From SABI01 sp964453215 (lineage in GTDB: Bacteria; Spirochaetota; Spirochaetia; Sphaerochaetales; Sphaerochaetaceae): a stretch of 64,000 nucleotides of DNA. Within the stretch, counting starts at the first letter, position 1. The number at the start of each line of letters is the position of its first letter. Positions 44,211 through 53,439 of the stretch are shown here, piece by piece. The notes beneath the pieces are model-generated. The model worked only from the letters and a program-made list of their open reading frames with translations, made no database searches and was not told the origin of the DNA. The stretch lies in NCBI GenBank assembly GCA_964453215.1, contig CAYVRR010000005.1, forward strand, positions 1 through 64,000. The letters are read 5' to 3'. Made by a program: the position numbers and the translations under genes.

Positions 44211-45506
44211 ATGGCAAAAAGGAAAGCTATTGCAATTGTATTAGGGGGGGGCAAGGGTACAAGACTCTATCCATTGACGAAAGATAGAGCTAAACCGGCA
44301 GTCCCATTTGCAGGTAAATATAGATTAGTAGATATCCCTATCTCTAACTGTATCAATAGTGGAATCAAACAAATTTACATTCTCACTCAATTTAACACTG
44401 CATCCTTACATAACCACATCGCAAATACCTATATTTTTGACACCTTTAGCAATGGGTTTGTCGAAATACTCGCAGCAGAACAAACATTCCATAACACTGA
44501 TTGGTACCAAGGAACCGCTGATGCAGTAAGGAAGAATTTAAGGCACTTTGCAGATCAAAATGCTGATTACTACATCATCCTAAGTGGAGACCAACTTTAT
44601 CAAATGGATTATGAACATATGCTACAAAACCACATTGACAGTGGTGCTGTTCTCTCCATTGCAGCAAAAACAGTAAGTAGAGAAGGTGCAACAGGCCTTG
44701 GTATTATCGGCTCAGATGATGAAGGAATTATTACTAATTTCTATGAAAAACCAGCTCCAGATTTAGATATCTCAGAATATAAGATATCTCCTGCACTTTT
44801 AAAAAAATCTCTTGATAAAGAACCTGCGCCTGAACATGAATATCTTGCTTCTATGGGGATATACATATTTGATGCAAGAAAAATGGAAGAAATTCTAGAG
44901 ACAAACCCCTCTGCAGATTTTGGTAAAGAAATCATCCCCTCAGTTATAAAAAATGAGCGAGTTTCTGCATATGTGTTTGATGGATTTTGGGAAGATATTG
45001 GAACAATTAAAGCTTTCTATGACCTTAACATAGATTTAGCTTCAGTAACTCCAGCATTTAACTTCTATAACGAAGAGATGCCTATCTATACTCACCGTCG
45101 TCATCTTCCTGCAACAAAAGTAAACTTTTGTAACATTAGCTGCTCCCTCACATCTGAAGGATCAATAATTACAAATGCATACATCGTCAATTCTTTGATT
45201 GGTGTGAGAACTTTGATTGAAAGTGGTGCCTCATTAGATGGAGTCTATTGTATGGGTGCAAGTCACTATGAGACTGAAGAGGAGAAAGCAGAAAATATTA
45301 AGCAAAAGATTCCTAACATTGGAATTGGGCGTGCTACAATTATTCGTAAAGCTATTATCGACCAAAATGCCCGTATCGGTGATGGCTGCCGCATTGGAAT
45401 TGATGACATTCAACGAGAAGAGGGAGATTTTGCCAACTACTCAATTCACGATGGTATTATCATCATTCACAAAAACGCAATTATTCCACATGGAACTATT
45501 TTATAA
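44211..45506 (+). CDS. glgC: Glucose-1-phosphate adenylyltransferase
   Basis: ADP-glucose pyrophosphorylase of 431 residues: GGGKGTRLYPLTKDRAKPAV (nucleotide loop), LSGDQLYQMDYEHML (metal aspartate), FGKEIIPSVI, and a C-terminal left-handed helix with ARIGDGCRIG. It makes the substrate used by GlgA. The pair shows that this organism stores glycogen; the branching enzyme is not in the window. Confidence 0.96.
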   Translation: MAKRKAIAIVLGGGKGTRLYPLTKDRAKPAVPFAGKYRLVDIPISNCINSGIKQIYILTQFNTASLHNHIANTYIFDTFSNGFVEILAAEQTFHNTDWYQGTADAVRKNLRHFADQNADYYIILSGDQLYQMDYEHMLQNHIDSGAVLSIAAKTVSREGATGLGIIGSDDEGIITNFYEKPAPDLDISEYKISPALLKKSLDKEPAPEHEYLASMGIYIFDARKMEEILETNPSADFGKEIIPSVIKNERVSAYVFDGFWEDIGTIKAFYDLNIDLASVTPAFNFYNEEMPIYTHRRHLPATKVNFCNISCSLTSEGSIITNAYIVNSLIGVRTLIESGASLDGVYCMGASHYETEEEKAENIKQKIPNIGIGRATIIRKAIIDQNARIGDGCRIGIDDIQREEGDFANYSIHDGIIIIHKNAIIPHGTIL

Positions 45507-45529
45507 AAACAGTCTCTACTAGAAATATT

Positions 45530-45559
45530 ATAGGTGCTCATATTGAGCACCTATTTTTT
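45530..45559 (+). terminator. Terminator after glgC
   Basis: ATAGGTGCTCA (45530-45540), three-base loop, TGAGCACCTAT (45544-45554), then T. A perfect 11-base-pair stem. Confidence 0.9.
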
Positions 45560-45581
45560 ATCATATCTACCCTTTGTTCTA

Positions 45582-46025
45582 TTAAAAAAGAACTCCTTGA
45601 GGATATATAAAGTGGAGTAAAGTCACAATTATAATAAAAAAACCAATATTTCTTTTATGGGTCTCAATAAGAGAATGTGTTCTTTCTATCATAGGACTCG
45701 TAGTGGGACTCTTCTCATCACCAGTATCGTTTTTCTTACCCACCTGCCCCTTTAGTACAAGGATGAGGTATATAAGGAAAAGGAAAAGGGCAAGAAGGGG
45801 TAAAAACTCTCCTAAAAGAATAGGCCCTGGTGGAATAGGGAAAAAACAATTTAATACAATTACAATAACAACAATAATAATAGATGTAAGGGTGATACTA
45901 CTTTTTGATTCTATGTAGTTTCTTGTTTTTAAAAGGAGAATATATTTCCATCCATAATAGTCTGATAAAAAGACTAAAGCAGATATAATGAGTAGACCCA
46001 TCGTAATAAAATAGAGTTGAATCAT
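45582..46025 (-). CDS. Small membrane protein of unknown function
   Basis: A 147-residue protein with about four hydrophobic helices (the first at residues 4-20, then IIIVVIVIVLNCFFPI, LLALFLFLIYLILVL and IGFFIIIVTLLHFIY). A polar loop (GKKNDTGDEKSPTTSPM) lies between the third and fourth. I recognise no family. It overlaps the preceding NAD(P)HX repair gene by four bases (ATGA), so the two are coupled. Confidence 0.7.
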   Translation of the reverse strand: MIQLYFITMGLLIISALVFLSDYYGWKYILLLKTRNYIESKSSITLTSIIIVVIVIVLNCFFPIPPGPILLGEFLPLLALFLFLIYLILVLKGQVGKKNDTGDEKSPTTSPMIERTHSLIETHKRNIGFFIIIVTLLHFIYPQGVLF

Positions 46026-47599
46026 TCCGTCTCTTCTCTCTCTTTATAAGCGCGTCCTATGTAAGGGATAAGTTTTTCTACATCGAACCATCTCAAATCC
46101 CCTCTCGCCATTGCACCAGCTCTTTGGTGAATGAGAACACCGTTTATGGCACTTTGTAATGGACTATAGTCTCTTGCTAAGAAAGAAGCAACGATACCTG
46201 TAAGAGCATCTCCACTCCCTGCAACTCCTAACGCATTATTTGAACCATCAACAACAACAGGAATAGGATTTTCTTCACTTCCATCTACTATCCACACAAC
46301 GTTGGCTTTGTAGATGATCACAACACGTAAAAATAGGGCAATTTTAATTAACGATTCTATAAAGGACTCGCTCGTTCCCCCCCCTTTCAATTCTTGAGCA
46401 AGAAGGGGCATATGGAGAATTTCTAACATTTTTATAAGCTCTTTAGGATGTGGGGTAAGAATGATGGGGCCATGCTCTTTCATCCCTATCCTCTTAGAGG
46501 CAATGAGATGGGCAAATAGTGCAATCCCTTCAGCATCACATACAAGCGCAATCTTTGATCTAATAAGGGTGAGCATCTGCTCCTGTGTGCCTCTTAGCCA
46601 TCCAGGACCAACTGCAATGGCATCATAGGTATCTACTAACACCTCTTTTGTAACAGTGCTCCCTTTTTCGATTGCGTGTACAATGAGAGAGGCAGTATCA
46701 AGCTGTATTTTATTTGCTACATCTTTATCACAAAAGAGGGAAACAAGGCCAGCGCCACTGTGAAAAGCACTACGCGCTGCTATTTTAATTGCCCCCGTGT
46801 AGGTGCTACTTCCTGCAAAAAGGGCAACATGCCCCCTTTTATTCTTATAATCACTTGAATCACTCTTTTTAAGAACGACATCTTCTCGAGTCGCTAAAAG
46901 TGCAACATGAGGAGCACTTTCTAGTAGTATGTGGGGGAAAGAGGGATTCACCTTTACTATTTTTCCATAAGAAGGGCGACTTGGAGGATGGTATGAAGCA
47001 CTTTTTTCAAAACCAAATGTGATACACATATCACAGTGGATGTGGCTCATAGTAGGAGAGAGGGAATCAGAGCACCCAGATGGGATATCTATACTCACAA
47101 CATATGCTGATGCATCGTGAGCTTTATTGATAGAAGAGATAACTTTAGCCATCATGTCATTCATCTTCCCCCGTAATCCTGTGCCACAGATACCATCAAA
47201 AATAATATCTGCTGAACTAATTATCTGTTCACTCTCATCATCAATCCTTTCATCACTATAAGATATTTCATGCATATCTAATCCGATCTTTTGACAAATA
47301 GTGCGATGATGATTACATGAAGATGAGATGTGGTCTCCCATGAATAAAATCTTAATATTCTTCATCCCCACCAAGTAAGCTTCTCTTGCCATCACAAGAG
47401 CATCGCCCCCATTATTTCCCCCTCCTGCAACAAATAGGAGATTGCTATTGGGGAGGATAGCTCTACTAGAATGCTCTAAACATGTGTGAAACCCTTTCAC
47501 CCCAGCATGTTCCATCAGAATAAGGGGATGGATAGAAAAATCATTAATACTTTTTGAATCAATATCTTTTATTGTTTGGGTAGTTACTAACTTTTCCAT
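46022..47599 (-). CDS. nnr: Bifunctional NAD(P)H-hydrate epimerase/dehydratase
   Basis: Fusion enzyme of 525 residues repairing hydrated NADH and NADPH. The N-terminal YjeF epimerase domain has VAGGGNNGGDALVMARE near residue 54 and GICGTGLRG. The C-terminal ribokinase-like ADP/ATP-dependent dehydratase domain has GPGWLRG, ILTPHPKEL and GVAGSGDALTGIVASFL. Fused forms are common in bacteria. It is cotranscribed with a small membrane protein downstream. Confidence 0.94.
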   Translation of the reverse strand: MEKLVTTQTIKDIDSKSINDFSIHPLILMEHAGVKGFHTCLEHSSRAILPNSNLLFVAGGGNNGGDALVMAREAYLVGMKNIKILFMGDHISSSCNHHRTICQKIGLDMHEISYSDERIDDESEQIISSADIIFDGICGTGLRGKMNDMMAKVISSINKAHDASAYVVSIDIPSGCSDSLSPTMSHIHCDMCITFGFEKSASYHPPSRPSYGKIVKVNPSFPHILLESAPHVALLATREDVVLKKSDSSDYKNKRGHVALFAGSSTYTGAIKIAARSAFHSGAGLVSLFCDKDVANKIQLDTASLIVHAIEKGSTVTKEVLVDTYDAIAVGPGWLRGTQEQMLTLIRSKIALVCDAEGIALFAHLIASKRIGMKEHGPIILTPHPKELIKMLEILHMPLLAQELKGGGTSESFIESLIKIALFLRVVIIYKANVVWIVDGSEENPIPVVVDGSNNALGVAGSGDALTGIVASFLARDYSPLQSAINGVLIHQRAGAMARGDLRWFDVEKLIPYIGRAYKEREETE

Positions 47600-47689
47600 A
47601 TCTAAATTCTAATCGTGATAGTTCACCAGGTCAATCTTTCCACGACTCAATATGTGATGATTTAAGGATGATGATAAAAATATTAGTAT

Positions 47690-47729
47690 ATAATAGTAGC
47701 ATCTTTTTCATAAATCGTGTTACTATTAT
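47690..47729. promoter_or_regulatory. Candidate operator of the NikR-like regulator
   Basis: ATAATAGTA (47690-47698) and TACTATTAT (47721-47729) are perfect inverted repeats separated by 22 bases, and the left arm overlaps the likely -10 box TATAAT (47689-47694). NikR proteins bind two well-separated half-sites, so this arrangement fits autoregulation. Binding is inferred. Confidence 0.5.
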
Positions 47730-47751
47730 CAAATTCTTAAGGGAGAGTATT

Positions 47752-48168
47752 ATGTCTGAACTTATTCGTTTTGGTGTTTCAATGGATAAAGATCTCGTAA
47801 ATTTACTCGATGAGTATACCCACTCGTACAACTTTCCAAATAGATCTCACACCATTCGCCACATGATTCATGAACACCTTAGTGAGCTCAACACTGATGA
47901 AGAAGAGAGTATGGTTACCTCTGTAATCTCACTCATCTACAAAGCAGGAAGAAGCTTAGAAAGAGTTCCCATCACACCATACCCATCACTAAGCATTCTT
48001 ACTAACCTACAATCTCACTTGAGTGAATCAGCCATATTAAAAATTATGGTTATCCAAGGAAAAGCGAAAGAGATACGTACATGGGCATATGAAGTGATGA
48101 AAGATCGGCATGTGATTGGAAAAATTTCTATAGTTGCCCCCGACACTATGGTTCAGGAATTATTATGA
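47752..48168 (+). CDS. NikR-like ribbon-helix-helix metal regulator lacking the usual nickel ligands
   Basis: A 138-residue protein: an N-terminal ribbon-helix-helix (LIRFGVSMDKDLVNLLDEY, then NRSHTIRHMIHEHL) and a C-terminal ACT-like domain. In the E. coli family member the Ni ligands are H76, H87, H89 and C95; here the matching stretch is SLSILTNLQSHLSESAILKI with no cysteine and no HxH pair. It may sense another metal such as zinc or manganese. The start is ATG 47752 after GGGAGAG. It is coupled by overlap to an ABC metal transporter. Confidence 0.8.
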   Translation: MSELIRFGVSMDKDLVNLLDEYTHSYNFPNRSHTIRHMIHEHLSELNTDEEESMVTSVISLIYKAGRSLERVPITPYPSLSILTNLQSHLSESAILKIMVIQGKAKEIRTWAYEVMKDRHVIGKISIVAPDTMVQELL

Positions 48169-48860
48169 AGAGAGTTGATGAAGTCCTTTGTTTTAAAGGG
48201 GTACACTTTTCTTATCATAAAAAAGAGCCTTTATTAAAAAATATCTCTTTTACCCTACATAGAGGAGAAAAAGGGGTAATTATTGGTGAAAATGGGGCTG
48301 GTAAGACAACACTCCTAAAACTACTTACACACCAAGAACACCCAACAGATGGTGAAATTCTCTTTTGTGGAAAAAATATTCATTCAAAAAGTTCTTACTC
48401 CCTCGTCCATAAAGAGATCTCCTATCTCCCTCAAATACAAATGATGCCTGAAATTGCTATTGAAGTAGGAGAGAGTGTCTTACTTGGCTTATGGGGTAAA
48501 TCATTTGCCTATCTAAAAAGAAGTTCAAAGCACGATAGAAAAAAGGCAATCGATGCTCTAAAGATGGTGGGTATGGAAGACTTTGTGAACAAAGACTTAA
48601 GAACCTTATCTGGAGGAGAAAGACAAAAGGTTGCAATAGCTCGAGCTATTATTCGCACCCCCACCCTCTTACTCCTTGATGAACCAACTACCTATCTTGA
48701 TAAAGAATCAAAACTAGAACTCTATACCCTTATGAATAATCTTCAGCAAGAGCTTTCATTCACTATGCTTATTATTAGTCATGAACCACTATATAAAAAG
48801 GAGATTGAGAGGGTTTTTTATCTCAATAACCAGACTCTGATAGAGGATGAAGAAATATGA
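48165..48860 (+). CDS. Metal ABC transporter ATP-binding protein (ZnuC/MntB type)
   Basis: ATPase of 231 residues: Walker A GENGAGKTTLLK near residue 44, signature LSGGERQK, Walker B LLLLDEPTTYLD and switch region IISHEP. It belongs to the zinc/manganese (TroB/ZnuC) branch by context with a TroA-like binding protein and a ZnuB-like permease. It overlaps the regulator and the permease by four bases each. Confidence 0.88.
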   Translation: MKRVDEVLCFKGVHFSYHKKEPLLKNISFTLHRGEKGVIIGENGAGKTTLLKLLTHQEHPTDGEILFCGKNIHSKSSYSLVHKEISYLPQIQMMPEIAIEVGESVLLGLWGKSFAYLKRSSKHDRKKAIDALKMVGMEDFVNKDLRTLSGGERQKVAIARAIIRTPTLLLLDEPTTYLDKESKLELYTLMNNLQQELSFTMLIISHEPLYKKEIERVFYLNNQTLIEDEEI

Positions 48861-49672
48861 ATACTATCATTGAAGCTTTACAAATCCCCATCATCCTCCA
48901 TGCCTTCATTGCAATGCTCGTAGCTGGCTCTACGCTCTCTCTCGTTGGAGTTATCATCATCCCACTACACCTTATGACAATGAGGTTCACGCTGATGCAT
49001 GTGGGGCTCTTTGGAGCAGCTATAGCCCTTGCTTTAAATCTCTCTCCAACTCTATTTGCCTATCTTTTTGTTGTCACAATCTCATTTGTGATGGGACTCA
49101 TTACACGAGATAAAAAAGAGAAGGCTAGCAGCGTGGGAGCTATTTTTATGACTGGCTCCTTAGCTGGAGCATTTGTCCTTCTTGCTGCAACAAATGTCCC
49201 TGCAATGGAGGTGTTTGATATCTTTGCTGGAAATATCTTAATGATGAATAGAGTCGATTTATTTCTCACTATTATCCTTGGAGCTATCGTAATTCTCTTT
49301 TTCTCCATCATGAGACGAGAAATTCAACTCATTTTATTAAACCCAGAACTCGCTCATGTGTTGGGAGTTCCTGTAAAGATGGTGATGAATATTATTTTTA
49401 TTATCCTTGGGTTTAGTGTAGCTACTGCATTAAAGCTCGTTGGAGCACTCTTAGTTGATGCCCTTTTATTCCTACCAGCTGTTGCTTCTTTACGGATATC
49501 GAGGAATTTTCACCAAGCTATTACCTTCACTTCATTATTTGGATTTCTCACTGCATTAAGTGGTTTCCTCATTGCCCTCTTTTTCAGTCTCCCAATTGGA
49601 GCATCTAGTGCACTAAGTGCAACAGTAATTGTCATGGGTGTATACATCACAGCCCATGTAGCAAAGATATAA
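48857..49672 (+). CDS. Metal ABC transporter permease (ZnuB/TroC type)
   Basis: Permease of 271 residues with seven to nine helices, of the ABC-3 family. Helices such as IILHAFIAMLVAGSTLSLVG at the N-terminus and LKLVGALLVDALLFLPAVAS near residue 195 match the family pattern. It overlaps the ATPase by ATGA and precedes the binding protein by 24 bases. Confidence 0.9.
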   Translation: MNTIIEALQIPIILHAFIAMLVAGSTLSLVGVIIIPLHLMTMRFTLMHVGLFGAAIALALNLSPTLFAYLFVVTISFVMGLITRDKKEKASSVGAIFMTGSLAGAFVLLAATNVPAMEVFDIFAGNILMMNRVDLFLTIILGAIVILFFSIMRREIQLILLNPELAHVLGVPVKMVMNIIFIILGFSVATALKLVGALLVDALLFLPAVASLRISRNFHQAITFTSLFGFLTALSGFLIALFFSLPIGASSALSATVIVMGVYITAHVAKI

Positions 49673-49696
49673 GAATTAACAAAACAGGAGTTACAC

Positions 49697-50542
49697 ATGA
49701 ATTTAGTATTAGATGTATCGAAGAGAAAAATTGTATCTATCTTTCTTATCGCACTCATATTCTCATATGGTGCACTCTATGCACAAGGGAAAATTGAATC
49801 ATCTGATGATGATGCATACGCTTCTAGGTATGACTCGTATGCAACAAATACTTCGATGGGGCCATCTATCATTGCAAGCACGTCATGGGTTGCATCAATT
49901 GTAGAAGCGAGTGGGGCAAAAAAAGTTACAACCCTTGCTCCAACTACATTAAAACATCCACCAGAGTATGATTTTACACCAAATGATATTATCCAAGCTA
50001 CGAGTGCAGACCTTCTTTTTTGGGCAGGTTATGAAGGGTTCATGAAGAAGTTAGTTAGTGTTGCCAATATTGATGAAAAGAAGGTTGAGCGTGTTAATAC
50101 AGGGAATTCTCCCGAGCTACTAAGAGAAAATGTGACAAGGATCTCTCGTCTTTTATCAACACAAACATATGCCAATGAGTGGCTCATCGAACTCGACACT
50201 CTTTTTGATTCCTTAAAAAAAGAGGTAGCTAATTTATCTGAACAAGAGAAGAGAGTAATAGTACAATTTCACCAAATTCCATTTATTGAGTCTCTTGGAT
50301 ATACAATAGTTGCAACATTTGGACCAAAAGAGATCACTATGAGTGATGTGAAAGAGATAGAAAAACTCAACTTTCATACAATCATAGATAACTACCACTC
50401 ACCCGGTGGAATGGCGTTTTCCAAAGAGGGAAGAGAGTATGTAGAGTTACTTAACTTCCCAGGGCCCTACAATACAAACAGTATTCTCACTGTCATCACA
50501 CATAACGCGACTCAACTGGGGTTGCTTGACAGTAATCTATAG
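49697..50542 (+). CDS. Metal ABC transporter substrate-binding protein (TroA/ZnuA type)
   Basis: A 281-residue binding protein. A signal segment (IVSIFLIALIFSYGALYA) is followed by QGKIESSDDD. Histidines suited to metal binding occur in LKHPPEYDF, VQFHQIPF and DNYHSPGG, in the order expected for the TroA family. No His-rich loop as in ZnuA is visible, so manganese or another divalent metal is possible. It ends before a TPP riboswitch. Confidence 0.85.
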   Translation: MNLVLDVSKRKIVSIFLIALIFSYGALYAQGKIESSDDDAYASRYDSYATNTSMGPSIIASTSWVASIVEASGAKKVTTLAPTTLKHPPEYDFTPNDIIQATSADLLFWAGYEGFMKKLVSVANIDEKKVERVNTGNSPELLRENVTRISRLLSTQTYANEWLIELDTLFDSLKKEVANLSEQEKRVIVQFHQIPFIESLGYTIVATFGPKEITMSDVKEIEKLNFHTIIDNYHSPGGMAFSKEGREYVELLNFPGPYNTNSILTVITHNATQLGLLDSNL

Positions 50543-50562
50543 TTCTCCTATATTCTTAAGTG

Positions 50563-50640
50563 TCTAGGGGTGGTCAAAATTATTTGGCCTGAGATTACAC
50601 CCGTTGAACCTGATCTAGGTAATGCTAGCGAAGGGAAGCT
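50563..50640 (+). ncRNA. TPP riboswitch (THI element)
   Basis: GGGGTG, then GCCTGAGATTACACCC, GTTGAACCTGATC and GGTAATGCTAGCGAAGGGAA are the conserved TPP-binding segments in order. It controls the thiBPQ genes downstream, lowering expression when thiamine pyrophosphate is plentiful. No typical terminator follows; sequestration of the GGAGG before thiB is the likely mode. Confidence 0.96.
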
Positions 50641-50700
50641 TTGTAAACTCAAAATTTAATATCCCCACAGACAGAAAATACATTTATGGAGGTATGTAAG

Positions 50701-51726
50701 GTGATTAACCGAAAAATACTCAACGTGCTCTTTTTCTCTGTTCTGTGCATCTCAGTTGGTTTTGCTTCTGGAGGGCAAGAAAAAAAAGATAGTGAAATTC
50801 TCACTATATATGCGTATGACTCCTTTGTGAGTGAATGGGGACCGGGTCCCCTTGTTGTTCCCCGCTTTGAAGAGGCAACAGGGATCAAAGTTAACCTTGT
50901 CTCTGTTGGTAGTGGTGGAGAGCTTTTAACAAAGCTTGAATTAGAGAAAAATTCCCCGAAGGCTGATATTGTTATTGGTATTAGTCACGAACTCTTATCT
51001 AAAGTTCTCTCCTCCAATCTATTTGAGCCCTATGAATCGCCAGTGCTACAAAGCATCCCCCAATCACTACAATTTGATAAAACGCACTCTCTTCTCCCTT
51101 TCAACTATGCCTCATACTCTTTTAATTATGATAGTGAGGAGTTAGAAGAGATCCCTACATCATTAGATGACTTACTCGATGAAAAGTATAAAAGAAGCAT
51201 CATCATCATGGACCCAAGAACAAGTAGTGTTGGGATGGGTTTATTAGAGTGGACTGTAAAAGTCTATGGGGATGATTATGTATCTTGGTGGAGAGGTGTG
51301 AAAGATAATATTCTCACCGTGGCAGATGGGTGGTCAAGTGGGTATGGTTTGTTCACTGAAGGAGAAGCTCCTATAGTGCTCTCCTACATCACAAGCCCTG
51401 TATACCACCTTATGTATGAAGAGAGTGACCGCTATAAATCGACAGTATTTGAAAACGGAAACTATGTTGCCCTTGAAGGTGTTGGAATATTAAAAAGTAG
51501 CAAGCACAAAGAGAATGCAAAGAAGTTTGTCGATTTTCTTTTAAGTGATGCCCAACTCGACATTGCAATAGCAAATATTATGTTTCCTGTAAATAAAGAT
51601 GTGATTCTTCCACCTGAATTTGCTACAATAGAGGAGCCAAAGAAGATATTACAATTAGACCATGATGTGATTAGCCAATTTCGTGATACATGGATTAAAG
51701 AGTGGGTAGAGGTGATGAGTAAGTGA
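50701..51726 (+). CDS. thiB: Thiamine ABC transporter substrate-binding protein
   Basis: A 341-residue ThiB/TbpA-family protein. The signal peptide LNVLFFSVLCISVGFA is followed by SGGQEKKDSE. The mature start ILTIYAYDSFVSEWGPGPLV and the ligand-site region VADGWSSGYGLFTEGEAPIV match ThiB. The GTG at 50701 is chosen because GGAGGT (50688-50693) precedes it; the ATG at 50686 contains that site. It is preceded by a TPP riboswitch and overlaps thiP by four bases. Confidence 0.93.
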   Translation: MINRKILNVLFFSVLCISVGFASGGQEKKDSEILTIYAYDSFVSEWGPGPLVVPRFEEATGIKVNLVSVGSGGELLTKLELEKNSPKADIVIGISHELLSKVLSSNLFEPYESPVLQSIPQSLQFDKTHSLLPFNYASYSFNYDSEELEEIPTSLDDLLDEKYKRSIIIMDPRTSSVGMGLLEWTVKVYGDDYVSWWRGVKDNILTVADGWSSGYGLFTEGEAPIVLSYITSPVYHLMYEESDRYKSTVFENGNYVALEGVGILKSSKHKENAKKFVDFLLSDAQLDIAIANIMFPVNKDVILPPEFATIEEPKKILQLDHDVISQFRDTWIKEWVEVMSK

Positions 51727-53435
51727 GTATAAAAAGTCGAGATAATCAAAGGGCATCAGTTCTCAATGCATCACGATTTTATCGTAATCTAAGTACGCCA
51801 GCTCTTTTAATTCTCACATTTTTATTCTTCATTCCCCTCATTATCGTATTATCTAAAGCATTTGTAGATGAGCATAATACCATTTCACTTAAGATGTTTT
51901 GGTCTTTACTTACTGACCCTTATATTCTAAGGGTCATCTCATTTACCATTATGCAGGCAGGAATATCGACCATCGGAGCTCTTGTTATAGGGCTCCCTGG
52001 AGCATACCTTCTTGCCAATTACTCTTTCAGAGGGAAAAAAATTATAAAGGCAATAAGTTCAATCCCATTCATTCTTCCCTCTATCTTAGTAGTCCTTGGG
52101 TTTGTAATTTTTTATGGAAATAAAGGGATTCTTAACTCCCTTTTGGTAGCTATCTTTAATTTAGAGAGTCCCCCAATTCAAATCCTTTACACCTTTAGTG
52201 CTATTATTTTAGCCCATACGTTTTATAATTTTCCAATAGTTCTCTCAATTGTTTCAAATTTCTGGTCAAACATGCCCCATCAAACGGCCTTAGCTGCTTC
52301 TACACTAGGGGCTTCAAGGAAACAAGTATTTACTACCATTACCCTTCCACGTCTATTACCTGCGATAATTAGTGCTTCAGCCCTTGTCTTTCTCTTTTGT
52401 TTTTCAAGTTTTGCTATTTTGTTAGTTTTAGGTGGTGGACCGCAATTTACCACAATTGAAGTAGAAATATATCAAAGGGCTCGAATGGTTGGGGATGTGA
52501 ATGGGGCATCTGCTCTTGCCCTTATTTCCATTGTTATTGCTACCATCATCCTTATTCTCTATCTTTTTACGCAGCAAAAAATGAGTAATGCTGAAGAGTT
52601 AGACTCTAAGATGAATCGTGTTGTGAGGGTACGTAAGATAGAAAAGGTGAGACATAAAATCTTTGTTACCCTCTATACCCTTTTTACTTCAATCTTTGTC
52701 TTAGGGCCTCTTTTTTCAATTGTATATCGCTCTTTTTTCTCACAAAAAAGTCGTACTTCACCCATGGTTTTCTCTTTTGATAATTATAAAAAGCTCTTTT
52801 CTTCAACAAGAGCTATTGATGGAGTTGCTCTACAATCTCTCACACAGAGCCTCATTATTGCCTTTATTGTTGCCTTTAGTTCAACCTTGATTGGTGTGAT
52901 GCTCTCTTCAAGAATTAGTAGTAGTGATAAAAAAGATCAGCTTGGACTTGAAATATTTGCAATGCTTCCGATGGCAGTCTCTTCTGTTGTCTTAGGGTTA
53001 GGCTACTATATTATTTCACTATATAACACGCCTCTTAGTTCTTTTAAAATAGTCCTTGTTGTACTCTCTCATGTAGTAATTACTTCCCCTTTTGTCTTAC
53101 GCACCATGCTCCCTTCTTATAGGAGAATTCCTTTTTCTTACAGGCAAGCCTCCCTCACTCTTGGAGCGAGTGTAAGGCAAACGTTTTTTTCAATTGAGAT
53201 TCCCCTCTTAAAAGGGGCAATAGCAACAAGTGCCGCTTTTGCTTTTGCAATTTCTATGGGTGAAGTAAATGCAACTCTTGTGTTAGCAGATTCATCTATT
53301 ATTACCCTCCCACTTGTATTATACCGGCTCATTGGCTCTTATAACTTTGCTTCAGCTTGTGCCCTTGGCTCACTCTTAATGGGAATATGCCTTTTCATAT
53401 TTTTAGCCGTTGAACTTATTAAAAAGGAGAACTAA
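51723..53435 (+). CDS. thiP: Thiamine ABC transporter permease
   Basis: A 570-residue double-length permease of about twelve helices made of two homologous halves. The coupling loops are ALAASTLGASRKQVFTTI (first half) and QASLTLGASVRQTFFSIEIP (second half), as in ThiP/FbpB. It begins with GTG 51723 inside the thiB stop overlap (GTGA). Confidence 0.92.
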   Translation: MSIKSRDNQRASVLNASRFYRNLSTPALLILTFLFFIPLIIVLSKAFVDEHNTISLKMFWSLLTDPYILRVISFTIMQAGISTIGALVIGLPGAYLLANYSFRGKKIIKAISSIPFILPSILVVLGFVIFYGNKGILNSLLVAIFNLESPPIQILYTFSAIILAHTFYNFPIVLSIVSNFWSNMPHQTALAASTLGASRKQVFTTITLPRLLPAIISASALVFLFCFSSFAILLVLGGGPQFTTIEVEIYQRARMVGDVNGASALALISIVIATIILILYLFTQQKMSNAEELDSKMNRVVRVRKIEKVRHKIFVTLYTLFTSIFVLGPLFSIVYRSFFSQKSRTSPMVFSFDNYKKLFSSTRAIDGVALQSLTQSLIIAFIVAFSSTLIGVMLSSRISSSDKKDQLGLEIFAMLPMAVSSVVLGLGYYIISLYNTPLSSFKIVLVVLSHVVITSPFVLRTMLPSYRRIPFSYRQASLTLGASVRQTFFSIEIPLLKGAIATSAAFAFAISMGEVNATLVLADSSIITLPLVLYRLIGSYNFASACALGSLLMGICLFIFLAVELIKKEN

Positions 53436-53439
53436 TATA

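Noticed and set aside
47631..47831. Minus-strand 66-residue frame upstream of the NikR-like gene
   Set aside because: It runs across the promoter and the start of the plus-strand regulator and has no ribosome binding site.
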